64,000 nucleotides of DNA from assembly GCA_032622095.1 (NCBI GenBank), contig CP136063.1, positions 77,791,980 to 77,855,979 on the forward strand. The letters are read 5' to 3'. The first letter of the stretch is position 1. Every line of letters starts with the position of its first letter. The position numbers were made by a program, and so were the translations under genes. Positions 44,996 through 57,966 of this stretch are shown in pieces. Under the pieces are notes generated by a model that was not told the origin of the DNA, made no database searches, and worked only from the letters and a program-made list of their open reading frames with translations. Origin of the DNA: Siphonodentalium dalli (taxonomy: Eukaryota; Mollusca; Scaphopoda; Gadilida; Siphonodentaliidae).

Positions 44996-46469
44996 GTTTT
45001 TTTTTTAACCTGATATATCATACATATAAATGATATTTTGAAAAGGCCTCAGATACACATAAGAGCGAAATGATAGAATTTAGGAAAAGGTATACGCTTA
45101 TGACCTATGAAACTCACACTCATGTGGGTACAAATTGTTTGGGTAATATTAAGAACAGATAAGAAACCAATGTGAGCTATTGGCAATTTCAGAGTGAAAT
45201 GCCACACACCGATAGAGATCCGATACCATATATATTTTGAGCAACCCTAACCATGTGTTAGTGATCAGACGCATGCAAGTATATTTATTTTGTGCAAACC
45301 TAAATTGACCTGGTATCTGGTATTTCCGTGCAGACATGTCCGTGCAGGTCCACGTGAACGCGGCATAACGACAATATTACACTGCGTTCTCCATTCGTCC
45401 TGAAATACGGTCAGCTTTTGTTTAGCCCACACTATAAATACAACCTTGGACCATATTAAAATCTTGCGGTAGACAACAAGTAAGGTAAACTCGGAAACGA
45501 ATGAGGCGTCCTCCCGCACGAGAGCGGATGTCTGAGACAGATAAATGTCGATAGGAGTTAAACGGCTCAATGAGTTCCCTAATTGAATTCAACGTGGTTT
45601 CCGAACACTCGAGAGTACATGTAACATCCCTGGTTAAGTGTCCTGCTGATTTGTATGGTGTTCGTCCTGTTGGATTGTTGGTGGTTCCTGTTGCTTTGAC
45701 TATATCATGTTGGTGGGGCAAACTGATATTGTTGATAAAAATCCATTATCTTTCTTATATTTTAAGTTTGGCGGTCCGAGCGATTCGAAGAAAATCTGTT
45801 GGCAACATAAATCATTCAAGAATAAATATATTCTAAAATATTAGCTTTTCTGATTGTTGCAATTGGCAATTGAGTGGCAAAGGCTATATATATTTAAACA
45901 TATATATTCTTGAATGCATTATTATCAATTTATGGAAGATAACGTTACTATTTATCAACAAGATGTTGCCCATCAACATTATATAGCTAAATCTGTAACC
46001 TGTAAATAAGATATTTTAACCGTTTTATCATGCATGCGCCGGCATTAAAACACTCTAGAAGATACAACAAGATTTGCCGTATGCGGAAGAAGATGTAAAT
46101 CTGCAGGACTAACCAACATCACAGCACATTAGCAGGACATATTTACAAAGGGTGGATACTCCTACCTGCATTCAAGTATATGAGTAGACCAGCCTATTGC
46201 ACAGCGATCGAATTTCTTGCAATTCTTCAGATAATTATCGATTGCTCTTTGTTAGGTGATGACGCCTTTCGAAAATACAATGTATATGTCTTCGATTGTT
46301 CACCTATATTTCTATCTTCCGTTGATTGCGTTACTTCGAGGGGTCCATCCAGTGTGGCAATTTCACCCAAATGCTCTAGACCGATACGATACCTTGTGTG
46401 GCGGAAATGTACTTTACAATATAATATTTCACGTGACTTTCTCGCCTTCTGATTGGCTGCACACTGCTA
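44996..46469. other. No gene supported
   Basis: Short ORFs on both strands without domains or consistent splice sites. Confidence 0.4.
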
Positions 46470-47770
46470 TACTACATGCCTACTATTCTTTTCTATTTAT
46501 AGTAACAAACTCATTTCGCGAAATCGTTTTGCCGCCCGAAGAAACTGAAAATATATTTTTGTACGACACTTGTTGCAATGTCGGTGTATCATTAGATTTA
46601 TTTGTGAAATGTAATGATCTTACAAATGTCCGATCATAGCTAGCCAATGTATTTAATAGTTTGTCCGTTTGGTTGGCAAGCGGCCAGTCCTAATCTTGTA
46701 ATGCCAGCGGCAGTTATTTTTAACTTCAATTTCCGTTTTAATCGAAGTTAAGCTAGTTAAAATGTCTTCGCTAATGACGTATTTTTAGCAAAAAATGCAT
46801 GAATCATGAAGAGGCGCTGTTAGATGTAACTAATAACATAGTTATGCCCCCTGCCATCGTCAACAGATTGCCGTAAATTGTAAAATCTGAGACCGATTTC
46901 CAAAATTCACGGTAAATAAAATATATTAAAAATCAGACACATATATTGTATGAGAATTGGCACCAATGTTCAATATAATATAATAAATAATGGATGTCTT
47001 GTCGTTGACTATGCCAAAACATTGGTCCTCGAGGAGGAATAGTTCACTCGCCTGCGGCTCGTGGACTATTCTTCCTCGAGGACCACTATTTTGGCATAGT
47101 CAACTCCAAGCCATTTATAGTACCCCAGTAGGATTTCTACATGCCTACTATTCTTTTTTCTATTTATAGTAACATACTCATATCGCGCAATCTGATTTCC
47201 GTCTGAAGATTCGGCCAAACTGAAAATATATTGTGTACGATACTTGTTGCAATATTAGATTTATTGGTGAATTGTTATGATCTTAAAAATGTCTGACTGT
47301 AGCTATACAATGTATTTAATAGTTTGTATGTTAAGTTGGTAAGCGGACAGTCCTAATTGTGTAATGCCAGTGAACGTTATGTATAACTTCCTTTTCCATT
47401 TTAATCCAAGTTAAAGAAGTTAACTTCCGAAATTTCGCCAAAATGTATTTGCTAATGACGTATTTATGGAATTTATGGAAATAAATGCATGAATCACGAA
47501 GAGATGCGTGTTAGATACAACTAATAACATAGTTATGCTACCATGCCATCATCAAAAGATTGGCTTAAATTTAAAATCTGAGACCGATTTTCAAATTTCA
47601 TGCAGGGTAAATACAAATGTGACAAAATCAGACACAGAAATTGTGTGAGAATTGTCACCAATGTTCGATATAATATAATAAATAATGCATGTCCTGTCGC
47701 TGATTATGCCAAAAATGGTGGTCCTCGTGGAGGAATAGTCAACTCCAAGGCATGCATTATCTGTATAATA
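46470..47770 (+). repeat. Tandem duplication of about 665 bp
   Basis: The segment starting CATGCCTACTATTCTTTT (46474) is repeated from 47138. Shared blocks include TAATGACGTATTT, GCATGAATCA, AATCTGAGACCGATTT and AATATAATATAATAAATAAT. The first copy contains hairpin C; the second has a collapsed version. Confidence 0.9.
47004..47104. repeat. Long hairpin C
   Basis: A 101-bp palindrome from GTTGACTATGCC to its inverse. On the - strand the tip (47047-47061) reads CGAGCCGCAGGCGAG, containing GCC-GCA-GGC (GCA triloop). Confidence 0.92.
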
Positions 47771-47841
47771 AAACTTCAACTGCGACATGATTGCACTGAG
47801 CATATACTACGGGTATACTTCAAATTTGCCAGGCATTCTTT

Positions 47842-47973
47842 TTAACCCTTTCAGTGCCAAGCCCGATTTTTGTATCAATCCATATTTCCTTGAGCATTTT
47901 TTCAAATGTATTGATTATAATAATGTGATACATTGATGAAAAGAGCTCTAAGACTTGGCACTGAAAGGGTTAA
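47842..47973. mobile_element. Short TTAA-flanked MITE (CCCTTTCAGTGCCAAG ends)
   Basis: A 132-bp deletion derivative of the family at 40264-40962 with both TTAA flanks and ends intact. Confidence 0.88.
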
Positions 47974-48639
47974 CAGGCATTTCGGTATAGAAAGCTACAA
48001 TGTGCCAGAAACCGAATGCAAAAACATGTTTATAAAATGCAGCTGTATCACATCTAACTGCTTCGAAATTTGGCTGTCATTAGCATGCAATTAATTGTTT
48101 CGCAATTAAAGCGTGTTATAATTAGTAGCGGCGTTACGGGGGCGTTTACATTGGTGTAGATCAGTACACAGATATGTGTGAAGTCACGTGTCGCGGATTA
48201 ATGTGATCACAACATGATTACTGATAGTGAACGCGCGCTCATCAGTACTCTGGTAATTGACATTTAACTATGAGTCGTGTCTGTTTAGGCCAGACAAAAA
48301 TAATTAATCAACTATCAGCAGACCAAAGCGATTTGATCTGTGTGGCGTCGGCATCAGTTGAGTCTAAGAGAAGCAGGAGATGGTGGGCCCGGTCGTGGGC
48401 TACTGCCGCAGAAAGATAGCGCACCGGATTTTCTGACAATTGTTTCAATGCCAGCTGTATTCCATATCCATATGGAATACATGGGTTGAACTGACAAAGA
48501 AAGATTACGCACATTTGCCAAGCCCGGGTAACAATTAATCAAATCAGCTTTGCCTGTCGCAAATGCCTTGGTGTTGACCGTGACCTTTTACGGACACGAT
48601 TTCTGCTCACACGAACGAATACCGTTTTCTTTCTGTGTG
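47974..48639. other. No gene; short MITE-like debris
   Basis: Around 47975-48020 a GGCATTTCGGTATAGAAAG block resembles the interior of the GGGTACGTTCATAC MITE. The rest is unique. Confidence 0.4.
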
Positions 48640-48895
48640 CATTTCTATATCAACCCGTTTACACTGGTATGCATGTAGAACTGTATATACAGCATATACA
48701 GATGTATATGTGTATACAGATATACAGCAATGTAAAAGACCCTTACATGTGGAACTACAGAAAATTGTACTTCTCATGTCATTTTATAAGCATCTTGCCG
48801 TTCATCTTATGACATCATATGGTTTTCTATGAGAAAATGCCTGCAAAAAATGCCGTTCAATCTTGCCAGTGTATAAACGTACCATAACTAAAATG
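48640..48895 (-). mobile_element. GGGTACGTTCATAC-type MITE, diverged copy
   Basis: The right end GCCAGTGTATAAACGTACC is the inverted terminus of the family; a TATCAACCCGTTTACACTGG block near 48650 also occurs near 44367. Confidence 0.65.
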
Positions 48896-49840
48896 GTAAC
48901 AATTATTTGATACTATTGACTGGTGGTATTCAGTAAACACAGAACCGCACATATATGTGAAGGAGTTGAACTTGATCAGACGCATGTGTTATGGCGCAAG
49001 TTACATGATTGTACAGTTCGAACATCGTGGCTCTCGTCGTAACTATTTGCCACAACTAACTCTCGCGATGACGTTCACTGCTTTCACGTGCACGAGAGAG
49101 TGGTGGGCGCGAAGCACCCACGATGGTCGAAAAGATCGAGTGATCTTCTCCTTCACCCCACGATTTGTTGTTGTGAGGATATCTGAACATAGAAATTCGT
49201 CATGTCTGAACCCGGCAAAAGCTGGATTTAATTGAATGAATGTTGTATGTGGAAGAGCCCACGAGCTTTAATATGGGGTATGGGAGAGTCCCGATGTGTC
49301 CCTTTAATGTTTTGTGGTTGTAGTTGCTGAGCGAGTCGTGTAGTGCGCTGAAATGAAGAACGGGGCCCGTGTTATAAGGTTAAAATGGCGTTAGTTGTGT
49401 TAGTTACGCAATCAGGCATCATGAATATTCAAGGACATCTCCGGCACAGAGGGCTGTGTGCTGCCCCCCCCCCCCCCAGATCATACATATTTAGTAGTAT
49501 AAATGGGATTGTTTGAATGTTGTCAAAGGTACGTCACTCCATGGCACATTTTGCGTTTACATTTTGATAGTTGTGAGTTTGAATTTTCAATATTCTCACG
49601 TCTGTTATTTTATTTCATTTGTTTTTTCAGGTGATGATGTAGTGTGAAGGCTGTCATGTATGTCTTGAAGGGCGTTTCAGGCCTAAGGGGGGCCTTTTTC
49701 TTTCACGTGCCTGTGAGGTTTTGTCTATTTATAGCTCAGTGGATATACATGAGGTGCCATGCGTGATTGCGCGATTGATTATTCACATATGTTAAGGTTT
49801 ACCTGTTGCAAATGTCAGTTTCAGTATAACCTATACAGTA
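48896..49840. other. No gene supported
   Basis: An imperfect inverted word pair near 49017 and 49115 (CGAGAG/CTCTCG) and a 15-nt C run at about 49467-49481 are the only structure. Confidence 0.4.
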
Positions 49841-50318
49841 CATAATTACAGGTACGCATGTACCTCACTGCCCATGTATACTAAACGGTGGTATATATAC
49901 TTAATTGCAGATACGCATGTACATCACTACCCATGTATACTAAACTGTGGTATATATACTTAATTACAGATACGCATGTACCTCACTGCCCATGTATACT
50001 AAACGGTGGTATATATATACATAATTACAGATACGCATGTACCTCACTGCCCTTGTATACTAAACGGTGGTATATATACATAATTACAGATACGCATGTA
50101 CCTCACTGCCCATGTATACTAAACGGTGGTATATATACATAATTACAGATACGCATGTACCTCACTGACCATGTATACTAAACGGTGGTATATTTACATA
50201 ATTACAGATACGCATGTACCTCACTGACCATGTATACTAAACGGTGGTATATTTACATAATTACAGATACGCATGTACCTCACTGACCATATATACTAAA
50301 CGGTGGTATATATACATA
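49841..50318 (+). repeat. 59-bp tandem array, eight units
   Basis: Units read ATTACAGATACGCATGTACC, TCACTGCCCATGTATACTAA and ACGGTGGTATATATAC with few changes. Every unit contains a TAATTACAG that looks like a 3' splice site. 50319-50765 shows no gene. Confidence 0.95.
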
Positions 50319-50765
50319 CGCATTTTAAAGTATAGTTAGCATATGTTACACGCCTGAGGTCTTTGTGAAGAATTGCCAGAAAAAAACTGCCGACAAATTT
50401 GCCTGTGTATATCTATGAACGTAACATGATGAGTCTGTTATCATGGCGCTTTGTGTCATTCTAAACGGGAAGTAGGTTATGTTGCCTATAATGAGAAAAA
50501 AATTCAATTTTCGTCACAAAGACACATCTTTGTCGTATCTTCAGACATATTTCGACTCACTAATTGAGAAATTAAAGTTGAAACTACGGAAGCCGAAATT
50601 TGCGAAAACTGACGGTCTTCTTAAATTGAGCAGGGGGTATAGAATGAAGTGTTCCAATTTCTATATAAACTTTCCACATCGTGTTGGAATGTCTTGTGAA
50701 TTCACAGCTTATTATCGCCGACGTAGCCGCGGGGTTTCGTGTCTCTTACGTAGAACTAATCTAAG

Positions 50766-51275
50766 TTAAAGATACGGGCGGCGTTGGCGGTGGGTATGCT
50801 GTTAAAATATTCACCTCCGTCAAAAATCGTCATAAACAGAAAAAATAGTAAAATATAGACAGACTTTGTTCTTAAACCAAATCAGAAATATGGCATAAAC
50901 AGTATGTTATTGTCAAATGTGTTCCTTTGTTATGTAAACAAAAGCAAAAAAAGCGTTACAGAACCTGGTTTTTGTTTAAATCCGGATATGGTAAACATAA
51001 AGAGCGTTATGTGTTACTGTTTTCCTGATATGGAAATAATAATGAGCGTTTATATCATTTGCGTGTGATTAACCAATAGAATTGCGCTGTGTTATTTAAA
51101 CGAGCAGGTTCTTGTTTACGTACGCCATCGTACGTCTTGACGACAATATACTATTTACGCGCTAATTATGTTTGGCATATGAACAAAACTATATATATAT
51201 GTTAATATTCCTTCCGTTGATGGCGATTTGAACAAATATGAATATTTCTGCAACGAACGCCGCCCATGCCTTTAA
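50766..51275 (+). mobile_element. TTAA-flanked 0.5-kb MITE, copy 3
   Basis: Diverged full copy of 33712-34213 with TTAA at both ends and matching blocks throughout. Confidence 0.85.
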
Positions 51276-52441
51276 AATGACTTCGGGTCTTCGAAGTCGG
51301 TTCAAAGCGAAATAAAATAAAGTCTGTAATCAACTATCATCAACAAGTATACATGCAAAAATAGATTCGCTTTGTTCTTATATTCATTATTAATAACTCT
51401 CCAATAATGAGATTTCGCATGTCAAAACCATTTTCATGTAAACATTACTGCTACAATGAAATTACCGATACAAGTCCAATTAGTCAAATAAGATTCCAAA
51501 GTTTAATCAAAACTTGATGTCAAACATTGTAAAAAGTCTAAGCTTTGACAAATATTCTGAAAATCATATTAAGACTAAAATATTTTCTTAGCGATGGTTG
51601 TTGGCAAACATATTTGTTTACATAACAATGGTATCAACATGCGAAATTTCGTTATTGGAAAACTATCAATAATGCATATAAGAACAAAGTTCGTCTCTTT
51701 CTCTGTGTTCTTCTTATAGCGGTGATGATTTTGCAGTCTTTTATATTTTTTGCGCATTTACCCACTGCGAACACACTGTGTCCATTTAACCCTTTATATA
51801 CTAAAGCATCATTGATGAGTAGTTATCCCATATGAAATGTTCAGATAATAAGGTCAACTGCGCCTCTATCCTTCCGCACTAGCACTCGTGTCGTATCAGA
51901 GTGATAATACTCTTACATTCGTTGTATCTGAAAATAAATGCATCTTCCTTAAAGTGTGAGGCATAAATCACAGGATGTTCCGATCGATCCCATTTTTACT
52001 TCTTTTTTGTTTCGTCACTTCATTGAATTGATCTATTTTTCGCGAAGTTCTTTGTTCCATATGTCATCGCCTTTTGGAAAACTATTACCGCTACGATTGT
52101 TGCAGAACACTGCACAACATTGGCCCAGAATTTTCCTAATATCCAGAATACACATGAAGTAAATACAAACGGTAAAATGTATACATTGTGTCAAAGCAAA
52201 CGCTAGCTGAAATGGTGTTGTTTATATTATAACCGGAAATGAAGCGGTCCTCTGAAATAGCCACCTAGCGGCCAGACTGACATGGGACATAACCGCAATA
52301 TTATCTCCCATCAGCACACTCGTGTCGTTCTGTGTATGTATGTCTTAAAGATGCTATGTCAGATTCGACATCATAAACCCACCATGTGTACGCGTCCCAT
52401 ACCAGAAAAGAATTAAATCGGACCCCAGTGACAATTAGTAT
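51276..52441. other. No gene; one dispersed repeat
   Basis: 51787-51850 matches 41296-41370. Nothing else is supported. Confidence 0.4.
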
Positions 52442-52681
52442 CGCTGAAGGGGTCACTCTCACAAAAGAAAGTGCTAAAAAGCGCCATGATTTCTGTTAGA
52501 GAGTAAATGTTTTACGTACCAATGAACATCAAAATAAACTGAAAACAAACTGCAAACTTGCGCCAGACTTTCAGAAACAAAGTGTAAGTAACGGTGGCGG
52601 TCACAAAACCTTCAGCACATTTACAACCCCTGTGTACCCTTCAGTACATGTTTTGGTGAGAGTGACCCATAGCCCTTCAGC
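52442..52681. mobile_element. MITE with GAAGGGGTCACTCT ends, copy 2
   Basis: Inverted ends GCTGAAGGGGTCACTCTCAC and GTGAGAGTGACCC. Interior matches 20155-20429. Confidence 0.8.
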
Positions 52682-52690
52682 ATTAGTATC

Positions 52691-52830
52691 TCTGAAGGGG
52701 TCACTCTCACCATAAAGGTGTTGAAGGGTACACATGTTTTGAAAATATGCTGAAGGGTACATGGGTTTGAAAATATGCTGAACGGTACATAGGTTTTCAA
52801 AATATGATGAAGGGTATACACAGGTTTTTG
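52691..52830 (+). mobile_element. GAAGGGGTCACTCT MITE, incomplete, with 28-bp repeats
   Basis: Left end only, followed by about four repeats of GAAAATATGCTGAAGGGTAC. It abuts copy 2. Confidence 0.75.
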
Positions 52831-52907
52831 AAATCTCGTTCTATATAAAAGTCTGCCATGCTTTCTGTTAGAGATTAATTGTTTATGTTCCAATAAAAAT
52901 TAAAAAC

Positions 52908-53252
52908 TTATTACATGATCCTAACCTTATTCCATTCAATAAAAACCCTTCTATAAATGCCAGGTGACCTTTGACTTCCCGATTGTGGTCTGTTTACATT
53001 CCGTACGCTAAGTCTCAAAATACTATGGCCTCCAATATTTTTCCAACAAACTTCAGTTTGAAAAGGTATGCCATTAAATATACGCCATTAAATACGCTAA
53101 CGAGTCTTTATTTATCTGGGACTATTTCTGTACGCGGACAAACAACGCATAGTTACATGAAACGCACGCCTTATAGACGCCGATGTTAGTTCCGCGTCCC
53201 ATTTACTGATTTAAGTATGTTTTGTCGAGGTTTTGGATCATGTAGTAAATAG
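52908..53252 (+). repeat. Older repeat, uninterrupted copy
   Basis: Contiguous counterpart of 22697-22996 plus 27750-27838, acting as the empty site for the LINE insertion. At its right edge hairpin D begins. Confidence 0.87.
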
Positions 53253-53391
53253 AATCTACAACTCGTCCCCAGTTTATAGCGGAATTTACAAAACGAGTCC
53301 AGTAAATTAGGTCTGGGCCTCGCCTTTGGCCCAGACCTAATTTACTGGACTCGTTTTGTAAATTACGCTATAAACTGGGGACTCGTAGATC
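53252..53391. repeat. Long hairpin D
   Basis: A 140-bp near-perfect palindrome from GAATCTACAACTCGTCCCC to its inverse. The - strand tip (53319-53333) is TGGGCCAAAGGCGAG, with a GCC-AAA-GGC mini-stem. TATATATA follows on the right. Confidence 0.93.
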
Positions 53392-53689
53392 CTCTATATA
53401 TAACATGCCGCAGACTGCCCGGAGATCGCCACCACACCATTACATACATCATTATGGTGATACATCTTAAAAGATCGGACACTGATATTCTCGTTTACAT
53501 GCAGAAACGTAGCGATAGGGGGGTTCGGGTGAAAGTCTGTAAGATCCCCCCCCCCCATCTTTCGCGAAAAAAATCCACATTTGGAAATTTCACGCCTGAC
53601 GCAACATTTGTGTTGTTTTTTTAGAGCAATATTTGGCATAATTTTCTATACTTCGTCCAAATTTTTGTCTGAAATTGTTATCAGTTAAA

Positions 53690-53895
53690 AAATTTCGGTG
53701 GGTGTCAATTTGGAATATTCCAACAGTTGTAAAGTTTGAGATACCACTTGGATAATTCCAACCCAAGGGGGGGTGCAAATGGAAATTCGCACACGTTGGG
53801 TTTTGGTCTGGTTCAAGGGTGGTGCATTTGGAAATTTCAAGGTAGACGTCCCCTCCCAAACAGAGACAATCAAGCCACGTCCCTGTTAACATATC
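53690..53895 (+). repeat. Diverged dispersed repeat (with 62590-62790)
   Basis: Both contain GGTGTCAATT or GATGTCAATT, TTCCAACAGTTG, GGAAATTCCAACCCAAGG-like sequence and a closing CACG(T/C)CCCTGT. Class unknown. Confidence 0.65.
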
Positions 53896-56258
53896 ACGCG
53901 TGGTTAAGCGGGGTACGAACGGGTCTTGGACGTAAACGCTATATATAGCCCTACCGATATATAGTCAGCCATGCACCCAAACTATGACAGCTGGCATTAA
54001 CCAATAGTAAGTCATTCACGTGATAATCACTTTAACGCTTCGCCAAGTTGAGGGTATCAGAAAGTTTAATGTGCCTGTTATTTGCGGGCTAGCATCACTA
54101 AATTCACCCTCTGGGACCTCATTCTGCTTAGGTCCCAACTTGTCTGGAAAGTTTCTTTATTACCAATTTTCTATAGAAATTTCTTCACATAGAATTTTTT
54201 TTTTATTAGTTTTATTAGTTTTTTTTAGTTTTTTTTAGTTTTTTATTAGTTTCTCTATATCCCCAAATCGACAGACGACGCATTGCATAATCGATGTTCC
54301 CAATGGGTGTACGTCACAATATTCATAACTTGGGAACTTCAATCTGAGGCTATGTCTCCCATAGCAGATGAGGCCATGCAGAATGACCTCAAAACCTAAA
54401 ATTATTTTTTTTAAATACCACTTCGAACACAATGTTTCGTGTCCGAACACTTCTTGCGCCAATGGACCTATCCGTATGTACCGCCCAATTTCAATTATAG
54501 CCGATAGCTTAAACACGGAAGCGACATGTGCCTGCCTAGTGATATGAAACACACCACAAGCCGTTCTTTAACTACCGTTGTAAGCCATAGGGAATTTACG
54601 AACACGAGAGCAAAATGAGTGTTAAAAAGCTAAAATGGCGTTGAAATGTACATGGGGAACATGTCCGGTTGACGAACGATATTTATACACATGTTTTAGT
54701 TCGGTTTCCTAAATAAAAAAAAGTAACCAAGACATCTGTTTACGTGGATTAAACAATGCCAACGACCACGCTCGGACCCTAATGTTATTTAAATTCCAAT
54801 ATTAATATAATAGATTTCAAACTAAAACGTGGAAATAGTAGTCCCGATCGATGATGAGTTATGAATATTAATTGTGCCGCGAGTATGTGTTTTATGTTAA
54901 GTGTTTTTCGTTATAAATGTATACACATGTGTTGCTGTTATAACACCGTGGTAATATTGAGTTCAAATGTATGCTATTCACACTAACCTGTAGGATCTCA
55001 TGCGAACGTTTTACTGAATCCATTCGAGAATCTAAAGCTTCCTCCATATTAATGCGACAATGGACGTGTAAATGAGAATCAACATATGTTTTCCAAGAGA
55101 ATTACACGAAATTTCACACATTGCACGTGCTTCGCGGTGTATACATGCAACCTTCACCGAACGAGTTCACTTTGTGCCATTGTTGCTTCATGGCAAGATG
55201 TAACTGACTCCATGATAGTCGGCGTTTTCTTTAATGTACTTTAGTGACGGCAAAATATGATGTGGAATTTTAAAAGACCATTGTTTGATAATCCTTTGCA
55301 TCCGGGCCTCATTCAGGACGCTCGTTGTATGGTAAACTGATATCGTGATTTCATCAAGGTGTGAACTATTAGCATAGCTTCGATATTATATTTGCTATTT
55401 GATATTGAAGTTTTATAATGGCTTCATTTACACAATTTGATTCAACGTAAACATCGATCTTTGTTGGTTATCGGAAATGGCCTAACAATCACACCTGTTT
55501 TTTTGTTTAAAAACTGGTTCTATTTTTGTTTATATCTAACGACAGTCACTTTTACAAGATGCATATATACACACATAGGTATCTTGAAAATCGTGAAATT
55601 CAGAAAGAAGCTATATTATCGTGTTACATGGCGTTTAACAACACAGTCCGTTCTCATGGGAAGCCATTTTACCACTGAAGAGATATTGAAATTGAGATGG
55701 CTTGTGGTGCGTAGTAGCAGTAACCATGGAGTCTACAGGTGGGCGGGACGTACGGATAGGTCCATTGCATGCATTATTGTTCAAGAATCGGAAACGGAAT
55801 AACACGCGATTGTCCGGAAAGGTATATATTGCGTTATCTTAATATGAAACTATTTTAAAACCTCACACACAGTTCTATCTTCGTTTTAATCATAAAAATT
55901 ATGTAGCATGTACCATACAATTCTCAGAGCGGAAAAAGCTCTAGATTTTCTTCTCTGACTACATGTACAGTTTGTACGCGACCGCTTATTTAAAAAATTG
56001 AACCGGTACAAGCGAAACGATCTCAAATTTAAAGAAAAATATAAGAAACAAAACACTTATTTGCAGCGTTATCTCAACGAATTTGTTCGGAAATTTTCGA
56101 CGGCTTACGAATAGCCATGAAATGCAAAGAATTATCGCATGGTTGCAAACAGCATGTCGATATTATAATGATTATTTCGTGCAAATATCAGTTGTAAACT
56201 AACTTAAACAGACATGGCTCGTTCGACCCCAACAAGGAGGTATCTCAATACACATGTG

Positions 56259-56289
<31 letters not shown>

Positions 56290-57966
56290 GCGAAATCCGA
56301 TTAAGCACCCCTCAATTACTATTTTAATAAATAAATTTAATTCGAGTCGATGAACCCAACTATCAAAGCTCAGAATATATAATTAGAAATCGATTTTTGA
56401 AATCTATTATGTTTCACCATCGAGACTCATTAATGGCGCAGTAAAAATTCGACGAGCCGACGGTCTCGGACCAAATTGCGGATGTAGATGGATACTCTAA
56501 AATCAAGAGAATTTGGGCTGATAGTAAGGCCAAATTTCGTCGAACAACATGTTAATAAATAATACACTTGGGCAATTTTATACTATATTTGACTGTATTT
56601 TTTGGGCAATTAATCCATTCTGATAACCGAAGCGGCATTTCTAAAAATGGCGTTGTTCTCGGAACTTCTGATTATATGGGGACAATCCAATCGGATTGAG
56701 TACCTTTAAAACGATCGAAGACACATATTCTGCAATTCCAAGTGCTGTGATTCCAGAGTGTGCAACAGATAAATATCTATCAGCGAAGAATTGCACAACT
56801 GCATATGTGAACATAGCGTATAATGGAAAATCTAGATGTTCCAATTGGGGGTTATTGGTGCGTTTCTGTCTAGGTTGATATAAATGACAATGCTCAAGAA
56901 CTGATTGAAAACTAAGTGCGTCGAACGACGTATAATCTTTAAATCTCAAATTAAACTAGTAGTTGCAAGCATTTGTCGTGTTCTGGTGTGACAGTTTGGC
57001 GATAAAACATGAAATGCGTGTATACTGATGCTGCATGCATGTGCACCAGCCTGATTTATTGAAGTGATGGCAAATTTTAACTGCTTTTCAACATTATGTG
57101 CAAATGTGAAACGAACGCTCGATATTTTTATCACTTAGAAACTAATAGAAAGTATGCTTTATTGCATGTGCGCCCCGGAGAAAACGGGGATCATTGTATT
57201 AGTTCTGGGCAAATATATGCTCTCACTGCATGAGCATCCATGTATTTTTAATTTAGTATGTGAAAGTGGCATCACAAATGGACAATCCTCCCAACCAGAC
57301 TTAAATTCCGACTAACCATCTGTTTTGCATTCCGGAGCATAACGAATACCAACACAGAGTACAATTGTATCATCAGGATAATTTGTTTCCCTCCAACATA
57401 CACATATTATCACTTATACATGCCTAACATCACTCGCCAATCACACCAAATAGTCATCATGCAGTGCCATCTCTTAAGCACAACTCGCAGCTGAGAAAAA
57501 AAATTCTGGACTGATAACTTCTGGAAAGCAATACAAACTATATATTTCAAAACTTATCGACATACATTAAGTACTTTGATCACATAATTAGCCCATAAAT
57601 CCGGCCTCATATGTTTACTAAGACACACGTGTATTATCGGCACGCGCAGTGAAATAAGAGCTTATCGCAATTATATCGATGTCAATGCCGGAACTTTATT
57701 TATTTATTAGTATGTAAATTAGAATAGAATTATGATATTCAATTTGTGTTAGGTTGTTGACTGTGCGATAAACATGGGTGATAAGGGTACGTAGTTGAAC
57801 AATGTTGTCAACAAGAAAAGATAGATTTAAAATGGAACTATATATTGTTTTAAATGTGTCTTTACCTCCTCTTTGATTGTGATAAGGAAATCAATATTAT
57901 TATTTTTTAAACCCAGCCGTTTCGAGATCGTTTTTCCTTGCTAAAATGTGATTATGTGATAAAATG
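53896..57966. other. No gene supported
   Basis: Mostly unique AT-rich DNA. CACGTGATAATC at 54017-54028 repeats the E-box context seen near hairpins B and F. T-rich TTTTATTAGT repeats lie at 54190-54250, and a (CA)n(TA)n microsatellite at about 56255-56287. ORFs up to 121 codons have no recognisable domain. Confidence 0.45.

Noticed and set aside
49888-50142. 84-codon ORF in the 59-bp array
   Set aside because: Repeat translation only.
9936-50318. CRISPR-like arrays (50-bp and 59-bp repeats)
   Set aside because: Units are head-to-tail without unique spacers, and the genome is eukaryotic.
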